A stretch of 64,000 bases of DNA from Planctomycetota bacterium (lineage in GTDB: Bacteria; Planctomycetota; JAJSAM01): contig JAJSAM010000033.1 in NCBI GenBank assembly GCA_024274785.1, forward strand, positions 44,398 to 108,397, in the 5' to 3' direction. Positions 50,130-56,137 of this stretch are shown one piece after another (position 1 is the first letter of the stretch; the number at the start of each line of letters is the position of its first letter). The notes beneath the pieces are model-generated. The model was given only the letters and a program-made list of their open reading frames with translations, ran no database searches and was not told the DNA's origin. The translations under genes and the position numbers were made by a program.

Positions 50130-51002
50130 ATGAACACGGAACTGATGGAACGGAAGTTCAAGGCGATGGGGGCGGACCTTAACGTCGAGAAGATGCCGGA
50201 GCGGACCAATCGCGTCTGGACCGCCGAACGCTGGGTCCACACGGTGCCCGACCGCCGTCCGCCCTACACGGTCAACGTGGTCACCGCGAAGGGGAAAAAG
50301 AAGAAGCACGAGTTGTTCGAGATCTGGTGGAACCCCACCCTGCGCCGTTCTCCCGATTTTTGCGTACTCGATGCTCGCCCCGCGGAGCGCCACCTGCTTC
50401 TGCTCGCCAGGTGGGTGGGGGCCGACGGCTCGCAGAACACGGATCGTTTTCTCTGCGGTCACGACGAGCGCTTCTGGTTCGCCGCCGCGGTTCCCGACCG
50501 CCCCTCCACCGTGGCCGAGGCGTTCGATGCTTTGAAGCCGGCCGCCGCCCTCTTGTCACAGGCAAGCCAGCGGGTAAGGGCCAAGGCTCGCAACCGTCGC
50601 CGGAACGCCGGCTTCCTCCGCCAGGGCGAATGGTTCTTCGTGCCCGCGCCCGATCTTCAGACCCCGGAGTCTCTCGTTCTTCGCAAGGAGCCCATCCGCC
50701 GCGGCCGGGGGAAGCCGCACCTGCTCGAGTACGCCTATCGGCTCAAGGGCACCAAGGTCTGGGTCTGCCCGGCGTATCCGGATGGACTGGCCGCCGGGAA
50801 GTACCGCGCCCTCGTCCAGCGCGATCCATCCAGGGCGAGCCTGCCCTGGAAACAGATGGTCCGCGATGCGACCGTCTACGCCAGGGGCCGCGTGACCCAC
50901 CCCGATCACAAGACCGTGGTTCTTCCGGGCTGGCACCGGGTGCATCCCAATCGCGAGGCGGAAGCGTCCGCAACCGGCGGGTCCCTCGTCTTCCTCGACT
51001 GA
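50130..51002 (+). CDS. Hypothetical protein divergent from LysR
   Basis: A 290-residue protein I do not recognise. The ATG at 50130 follows GGAG. No signal peptide or TM segment, so cytoplasmic. Seen in it: an N-terminal part with MERKFKAMGADLNVEKMPER, a basic loop AKGKKKKHELFEIWW, then ERHLLLLARWVGADG, a highly basic helix (RVRAKARNRRRNAGFLRQGE) leading into WFFVPAPDLQTPES, and a C-terminal half with HLLEYAYRLKGTKVWVCPAY and VVLPGWHRVHPNRE. The basic segments suggest nucleic acid contact (inference). It may be controlled by the divergent LysR regulator. It lies in the stretch between the two similar hairpins. Confidence 0.65.
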   Translation: MNTELMERKFKAMGADLNVEKMPERTNRVWTAERWVHTVPDRRPPYTVNVVTAKGKKKKHELFEIWWNPTLRRSPDFCVLDARPAERHLLLLARWVGADGSQNTDRFLCGHDERFWFAAAVPDRPSTVAEAFDALKPAAALLSQASQRVRAKARNRRRNAGFLRQGEWFFVPAPDLQTPESLVLRKEPIRRGRGKPHLLEYAYRLKGTKVWVCPAYPDGLAAGKYRALVQRDPSRASLPWKQMVRDATVYARGRVTHPDHKTVVLPGWHRVHPNREAEASATGGSLVFLD

Positions 51003-51135
51003 CGTTGGAATTCTTCGCAGCACTCGCAGATTCTACGTGACGTTCACGGACTGCCGGCACAGTCGACCGTCGGTCGGCCCTCCATTGCGGCTGGGCCGCG
51101 CTTTGCGTCTGTATCCACATCAACGGGAATCAATA

Positions 51136-51163
51136 GCGGACGCGTCCCTCGGGGCGCGCCCGC
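51136..51163. repeat. Hairpin, copy 2
   Basis: Arms GCGGACGCGTCC and GGGCGCGCCCGC around the loop CTCG, with the same single A-C mismatch as the hairpin at 48047-48074. It lies 133 bp after the 290-residue hypothetical gene and 69 bp from the end of the converging VPLPA-CTERM gene, where it could end transcription from either side. Confidence 0.7.
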
Positions 51164-51232
51164 TTGATTCCGGATGGCATTGAGTCGAATGAGCAGACTC
51201 CGAGGTATCGGTCCCCGGTCGTCTCGCACGCG

Positions 51233-52009
51233 TCAGGAAGCGGAGGTTCGGCAGGTACGTCTCCGAAGACGCCCGATTCCCAGGAAACCCAACATGACCA
51301 GTCCCGCCCAGCCGGCGGCGGGGAGCGGAACGGCGGCGGCGCCCAGGTCGGTGATGGTGAGGTTGTCCAGGCGCTGGGTGACGATCGAAACGACGTTCCG
51401 GGACAGGGCAAAGCTCTTGTAGTTGTCAAACGGACCGTCCGGCAGTGTCAGATCCGAGGCGCGCAGGGTCAGGCTGCCGAGTCCGCCGATACCCAGCGTG
51501 ACGATGTCCGTTGCCGCATCGGCCGTCCAGGTGACGTGATAGTCGGTGTCGTAGGCCCAGTTCCAGGTCGTGTCGATGGGGCCGGGGGTCGCGGTACCAT
51601 TGGAGTAATAGAGTGAACCGTCCGACGCCCAGTTCAGCTGAACGTTGTTCGGGCTGGTGTCCAGCACCAGCTGCTGGATGATGGCATTGATCCCGCTGAG
51701 GCTGCTGTCCGACTGCACCACGCGAAAATCGTACTCGACCTTCACGCTCTGCGTGAGCTGTTGCTGCGTCTGGATGGTGAAACCGCCGGAGTTCAAACCC
51801 GCGCTACTCACCAGGACATTGTTGCTGCCGGACCCATCGTCCAGGATCACATGCTGCGAGGCCTGCCCGAACAGCGTGTAGGTCCCCACATCCGGAGTCC
51901 CCGCCGGCCCGGTCTCAAACGTATCCTGGAAAATGATCGTGCCGGCCTCCGCACCGGTCGCAGCCAGAAAGAAAAGAGCCAATACCGCAAACGCGCTCGC
52001 AACTCTCAT
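51233..52009 (-). CDS. VPLPA-CTERM (PEP-CTERM type) sorted surface protein
   Basis: A 258-residue exported protein. The ATG at 52009 follows GGAGGGC; signal peptide MRVASAFAVLALFFLAATGA. The mature domain is beta-rich and Thr/Asn/Ser-rich, in the style of laminin-G/concanavalin-like domains (IIFQDTFETGPAG, VEYDFRVVQSD, WTADAATDIVTLGIGG). The C-terminus is a complete sorting signal: VPLPAAGWAGLVMLGFLG then RLRRR, that is motif, TM helix and basic cluster. Such proteins are processed by an exosortase and delivered to the surface or matrix. Its start codon overlaps the stop of the porin-like frame upstream (TGATG). Confidence 0.87.
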   Translation of the reverse strand: MRVASAFAVLALFFLAATGAEAGTIIFQDTFETGPAGTPDVGTYTLFGQASQHVILDDGSGSNNVLVSSAGLNSGGFTIQTQQQLTQSVKVEYDFRVVQSDSSLSGINAIIQQLVLDTSPNNVQLNWASDGSLYYSNGTATPGPIDTTWNWAYDTDYHVTWTADAATDIVTLGIGGLGSLTLRASDLTLPDGPFDNYKSFALSRNVVSIVTQRLDNLTITDLGAAAVPLPAAGWAGLVMLGFLGIGRLRRRTCRTSAS

Positions 52010-52500
52010 CACAGCCCTCCATGAAAATCGGGACCACTCCGGCCACCGGACGGTCCAACCACATCCAATATGGGGAAACCCGGCGGTAACTTTGCCGGAA
52101 AACGGGATCCGGACTGAGAAAGTCGCAGATTCGCAGAACAAACCCGAAAGCCTGCGCCGTGACCGCCCCAGAGATCGTGTGCCCGCGTGAGAAATGCGCC
52201 GGACACCACTCCCTGATCGATCCGGAGCCAGTTCACGTCGAAGATGACGCCCGAATTCGCCCGGCCCTGGCGCGATCCACCCCGGTCGCCACTGAGGAAC
52301 GGGCACATCGTCCATCCTCCGGAGTAGTCGGGCTCGGGCATCATGCCCTCGATGGCGTCGTCTGGAACGAGGGCTTCTTCCCGGACCGGATCACCCGCAC
52401 CGGCTGCGTCCTGCCCGAACGCGGGCGCCGAAAGGCAGAGCACGGCCAGCACGACGCAGAGGTACAGGCTCAAAGGACGGACGACACTCGAAATCCGCAT
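52009..52500 (-). pseudogene. OprB-type carbohydrate porin N-terminal fragment
   Basis: A 163-codon frame with a strong ribosome binding site (GGGAGGAG six bases before ATG 52500) and a signal peptide (MRISSVVRPLSLYLCVVLAV...AFGQ). Residues 55-95 follow the start of OprB porins: DYSGGWTMCPFLSGDRGG, SRQGRANSGVIFDVNWLRID and QGVVSG, where the family has Y-S-G-D-L-W...L-T-G-D-W-G-G-x-R...G-I-x-F-D-x-x...Q-G-V-x-S-G. After VVSG the similarity ends and about 65 unrelated codons run to a TGA that overlaps the VPLPA gene start. About 300 residues of barrel are missing. It may still be transcribed and exported as a short product. The 235 bp upstream hold no gene. Confidence 0.6.
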
Positions 52501-52735
52501 GGTACTCCTCCCGTCGTACAGGCTCCACTCGGTGTTCTTCGTGCGCTTCATCTCGCTCGGGTGGAATGGCGTATGGCTCAAGGCGTGGAAGAACTCTCGC
52601 ACGAGAGCCAGGGAGGGATGGTCGTCGCTGGGTCGTGATGCCGGCATCGAGGCAGTCTGCCGGTGTCCGGGGAAGGGCGGAAGTAACGTAATGGGCAAGT
52701 TACGGTGGCGGAAATGCGGCTCCACCGGTCCCTTC

Positions 52736-53449
52736 TCAGGCGGGCTGAATCTCGGCCGGCAGCTTGCTCTCGTCGGCCCGGCGGCTCGCCTCGAGCAGGA
52801 GTTCGGTGGCGCTCATGTCCATCGTCCGTTTCGGAGGCTCGACGGCGTCGGCGCAGAGGAAGCGCCCCTGCCGGATTCCGCAGATCCTCACCGCGGCGGC
52901 GATACCCTCCGCGATTTCGGTCCGGGCGTGGACCAGCCGGCCGCCCTCGAGCCAGACCCTCGCGGCGCTCTCGCCGGACAGGATCGCCACGGAACCGGTC
53001 ATCGCCTCTTCCGCCAGCATCTGCAACAGGGCCGCCACCGGGATCTGGCTCAAGTCTCCCCGGAGCAATTCGGCCCGCCCCGCGACGAGGTCGGGGTCCT
53101 CGCAAACGACCGTGGCGTCGCAGTCGCGGCCAACCGCGATCGCTCCCTCGCGGGCGACCCGGCAGAAGATCACCTCCGCCCCGCCGATGCCGATCCGGTC
53201 CCCCGGTCGCAAGACCCGCTCCACGTCGATGCGCTCACCATTGACGAAGGTGCCGTTCGTACTGCCGAGGTCGAAGACCACGACGCGCTCCCCCTCGAAG
53301 CAGACCTCGGCGTGGTTCCGGGACGCCCGGGGAGTGGGAATCGGCACGTCGCACTCTACGCCCCGGCCGAGCAGCAGCGCGCGGGTGCGCGGCACGAGCA
53401 CCGGGGGGTGCGGCGCGAGGAACAGCATGGGAGCTTCCCGGGATCGCAT
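52736..53449 (-). CDS. FHA-DUF4388 protein
   Basis: A 237-residue cytoplasmic protein. Residues 20-95 are an FHA phosphothreonine-binding domain (LLLGRGVECDVPIP, ASRNHAEVCFEGERVVVFDL, GSTNGTFVNGERI). Residues about 125-235 are a DUF4388 (PATAN-like) domain (LRGDLSQIPVAALLQMLAEE, TGSVAILSGESAARVWLEGG, LVHARTEIAEGI). Such proteins act in signalling and are often linked to two-component and gliding systems. It lies 25 bp after hypB in the same direction, an unusual neighbour for hydrogenase maturation genes. Confidence 0.87.
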   Translation of the reverse strand: MRSREAPMLFLAPHPPVLVPRTRALLLGRGVECDVPIPTPRASRNHAEVCFEGERVVVFDLGSTNGTFVNGERIDVERVLRPGDRIGIGGAEVIFCRVAREGAIAVGRDCDATVVCEDPDLVAGRAELLRGDLSQIPVAALLQMLAEEAMTGSVAILSGESAARVWLEGGRLVHARTEIAEGIAAAVRICGIRQGRFLCADAVEPPKRTMDMSATELLLEASRRADESKLPAEIQPA

Positions 53450-53474
53450 ACTCTCAAATCGGCAGGAATCGCTG

Positions 53475-54155
53475 TCAAATTGAGAGATTCACCCGGAAAC
53501 CGGAGGATCCTGCCCCGAAATCCGTCAGCCACGAGATCCAGGCCGAAAGGCCCTCGCCGGAGGTGGCGGAGAGGGGCAGGACCGCGAGGTTGTCTCGCAT
53601 GTTGGCCAGGTACGCCCGGAAGATGCTCTCATCGAACGGGACGTACGGTTTCAGGTCGATCTTGCCGAGGATCACGAGGTCCGCCGCGAGAACCACCGAC
53701 GGGTGCTTCGCCGGTTTGTCGTGGCCCTCGGTGACGCTGAACATCGCCACCCGCGCCCCTTCGCCGAGATCGAAGCTCACCGGGCAGATCAGGTTGCCCA
53801 CGTTTTCGATGATGAGGAGGTCGAGATCGGTGAGTGGCAGGTGGTCCATGCCCTGCCGGACCTGGTGGGCTTCGAGGTGGCAGGATCCGCCGGTGTTGAT
53901 CTGGGTGACGTGGGGAGTATGGGCGATCAGGCGCTCGGCATCCCGTGTGGTGGCGATATCCCCGGCGACCACGCCCACCATCAGTTTCCCGGCGAGAGCC
54001 GAAAGCGTGGCCTCGAGCAATGCGGTCTTTCCACAGCCGGGAGCGCCCATGAGGTTTACGCAGCGCACGCCCGCGTCCGCGAGCGCAAGGCGGTTCATCG
54101 CGGCGAGTTCGTCATTCAACTTGAGGACCTTCGCAACCACCGGAATCTCAGCCAC
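53475..54155 (-). CDS. hypB: Hydrogenase/urease nickel incorporation GTPase HypB
   Basis: A 226-residue SIMIBI GTPase that loads nickel into [NiFe]-hydrogenase together with HypA. P-loop LMGAPGCGKTALLEATL, switch GDIATTRDAERL, the metal-binding loop NTGGSCHLEAHQV (Cys-His) and IENVGNLICPVSFDLGE are all in place, with the base-recognition region GKIDLKPYV. There is no N-terminal His-rich or CXXCGC nickel-storage tail, so it is the short form. The GTG start at 54155 overlaps hypA by 8 bp. No hydrogenase or other hyp gene is in the window. Confidence 0.92.
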   Translation of the reverse strand: MAEIPVVAKVLKLNDELAAMNRLALADAGVRCVNLMGAPGCGKTALLEATLSALAGKLMVGVVAGDIATTRDAERLIAHTPHVTQINTGGSCHLEAHQVRQGMDHLPLTDLDLLIIENVGNLICPVSFDLGEGARVAMFSVTEGHDKPAKHPSVVLAADLVILGKIDLKPYVPFDESIFRAYLANMRDNLAVLPLSATSGEGLSAWISWLTDFGAGSSGFRVNLSI

Positions 54156-54501
54156 CGTCGCTCTCCTCCACTTCCAGGCTGCGAAGCAGGACACCGCTGC
54201 CCTCGATGATCTTCGGCCTCGCCACCCCACATTGCGGGCAGACGAGCAGCGCCGGATCCTCCGGCATCCAGTTCTCCATGCAATTCTCGCAACAGACGGA
54301 CAGGGGCACCGGGTAGATGGTGAGCACCGCGCCGGCCATGCGGGTGTCCTCGGTCGAGACCGCAAAGAGCGTTTCCATCACGACCGGATCGAGATGCTCC
54401 ATCTCCCCCACCTCGATGTGCACCTCGATCAGCCGGCCCCGCTCAGGCAGGAACGACCGCACCTGCTCCAACAGCGCGGCGGTGATCGCAGCTTCATGCA
54501 T
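54148..54501 (-). CDS. hypA: Hydrogenase nickel metallochaperone HypA
   Basis: A 117-residue HypA. The N-terminal MHE nickel-binding triad is intact, and the zinc site is formed by VCCENC and VCPQCG (two CxxC pairs, residues about 69-73 and 87-90). It hands nickel to HypB. Start ATG 54501; the gene is divergent from a histidine kinase with 47 bp between starts. It heads the minus-strand operon hypA-hypB-FHA/DUF4388. Confidence 0.93.
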   Translation of the reverse strand: MHEAAITAALLEQVRSFLPERGRLIEVHIEVGEMEHLDPVVMETLFAVSTEDTRMAGAVLTIYPVPLSVCCENCMENWMPEDPALLVCPQCGVARPKIIEGSGVLLRSLEVEESDGG

Positions 54502-54548
54502 GTGGTTTCCTTCACCCGGGGGGTTCCGTCCGGGCGAGGATGATTATA

Positions 54549-55955
54549 ATGTCACGGACCATGACCCCAGCGAAACGAGAGCTACGTCCGGCCCTGCCGG
54601 GTACGGCCGAGATCCTGATGCACCGCCAATTGCTCGGCCCGAGGCTCTATCTGCACACCTGGCTGCGCCTGATCGTGGCCCTCCTGATCCTCGGCGGAAC
54701 GACGATTGCGCAGCACCTGGTCGGAATCGAGGACCTGCCGGTGGTGCCCCTCACCGTGGTCGGAGCCGCGGTGGCATCCTACAACGCCGTCGCCTCGTTC
54801 CTGGCGCGAGCCCACCGCGAACGCGAACGCAGTGCCCGGACCCACCACCGCCTGACCCTGATCATGGAAGTGTCCATCGTCCTCGACTTCATCGCGTTGA
54901 CCATCGCGGTGTGGCTCGTGGGCGGCGCCCGGTCACCGTTTCTGGCCTTCTACCTGCCGCACGTGATCGTCAGCCACATCAACCTCTCCCGCCGGGCCGC
55001 GATCGGCCTCACCCTGCTCGCCTACGGACTCCTCGTGACGCTGGTGGTCACGGAATGGGTCGGCATCGCCCCGCCGTATCTGCCGGCCGGCGCCGTGGGA
55101 GGAACCGGCCCCCTGGACGGGCGCTTCGCGATGACCGTCCTCGTCGTCTACGGGCTGCTCTTCGGCATGATCGCGTTCCTCCTGACCAGCCTGACCCTGC
55201 TGCTCCGCCGCGGTGAGCGCCGCATCCGCCTCGCCAACGCCGAGCTGATGCGGCTCTCTGAAATGCGGAAGGACTTTCTGCAGACCGCGCTCCACAACCT
55301 GAAGTCCCCCCTCGGAGCGGTGACGATGTTCCTGCGCAACATGAAGGAGGGCCTGGCCGGACCGGTGTCGGAAAAGCAGGGAGAGTGGCTCGACCGCTCC
55401 CTCACCCGCATCGAAGGGCTCTCCGAGTTCCTCGAGAACATGCAGACCCTGGCCTCCGTCTCCGCCGGCATGATCGAGGCCGAGGCGAAGGAGATGGATG
55501 TGGCGGCCATCCTCCGTGAACTGGTGGAGACCAACCAGGATCTGGCGCAGGCCCGGGGGCACACGCTCACCTTGAAGGCCCCGCGAACCCTGCCTCCCGT
55601 CATCGGCTTCGACCGTCTGTTACGCGAGGCGGTGGTGAACTACGTCACGAACGCCATCAAGTACACGCCCGACGGCGGCACCATCGAAGTCCGTGCCACC
55701 CACCGCGATGACCTCGTCCGTATCGAGGTCGAGGACAACGGCCCCGGCATCGCCGACGAGGACGCGAAGAAGCTGTTCCAGGAGTTTGTTCGCCTGGCCC
55801 GGAAGGGTCTTCCCGCGGCCGAAGAGAAGGGCAGCGGCCTCGGCCTCTCGATCGTCAAGCGCATCGTGGAGGGCCAGGGCGGCGAAGTCGGCGTGGAGAG
55901 CGAACTCGGGAAGGGCTGCACTTTCTACATGGAGCTGCCGACGGTGGCGGGCTGA
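54549..55955 (+). CDS. Membrane sensor histidine kinase
   Basis: A 468-residue kinase. Residues 30-220 hold six TM helices (LIVALLILGGTTIAQHL, VVPLTVVGAAVASYNAVASF, SIVLDFIALTIAVWLVGG, FLAFYLPHVIVS, GLTLLAYGLLVTLVV, VLVVYGLLFGMIAFLLTSLT) with no large external domain. The H-box is LHNLKSPLGAVTMF (His near 248; HNLKSP variant of HELRTP), followed by N-box NYVTNAIKYTPDGG, G1 EDNGPGIADED and G2 GSGLGLSIVKRI. All motifs are functional-looking. The ATG at 54549 has GAGG upstream. No response regulator is adjacent. The divergent position to hypA may mean shared regulation. Confidence 0.9.
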   Translation: MSRTMTPAKRELRPALPGTAEILMHRQLLGPRLYLHTWLRLIVALLILGGTTIAQHLVGIEDLPVVPLTVVGAAVASYNAVASFLARAHRERERSARTHHRLTLIMEVSIVLDFIALTIAVWLVGGARSPFLAFYLPHVIVSHINLSRRAAIGLTLLAYGLLVTLVVTEWVGIAPPYLPAGAVGGTGPLDGRFAMTVLVVYGLLFGMIAFLLTSLTLLLRRGERRIRLANAELMRLSEMRKDFLQTALHNLKSPLGAVTMFLRNMKEGLAGPVSEKQGEWLDRSLTRIEGLSEFLENMQTLASVSAGMIEAEAKEMDVAAILRELVETNQDLAQARGHTLTLKAPRTLPPVIGFDRLLREAVVNYVTNAIKYTPDGGTIEVRATHRDDLVRIEVEDNGPGIADEDAKKLFQEFVRLARKGLPAAEEKGSGLGLSIVKRIVEGQGGEVGVESELGKGCTFYMELPTVAG

Positions 55956-56075
55956 GCGATCAGGCGGTACTCACCCAAACCTCGTGCTTCCATGCCCCGG
56001 GTAGCGGTCCCGGCACTTCAGACCGCAAGCGAATCTCTCCATGCCGGGCCATCGGGAGTGCATCAACCAGACGAC

Positions 56076-56109
56076 GCCGGGCCGCGCGGCTCTGACCGCA
56101 CGGCCCGGC
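56076..56109. terminator. Strong hairpin downstream of the octaheme cytochrome and kinase genes
   Basis: GCCGGGCCG pairs perfectly with CGGCCCGGC, with an inner GCGG/CCGC stem and the loop CTCTGA. It lies in the gap between the converging kinase and cytochrome genes. There is no T-tract on either side, so it may be a Rho-assisted or bidirectional barrier. Confidence 0.6.
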
Positions 56110-56137
56110 GAAAAGATCAGTTGAGTCGCTGGCTGAA

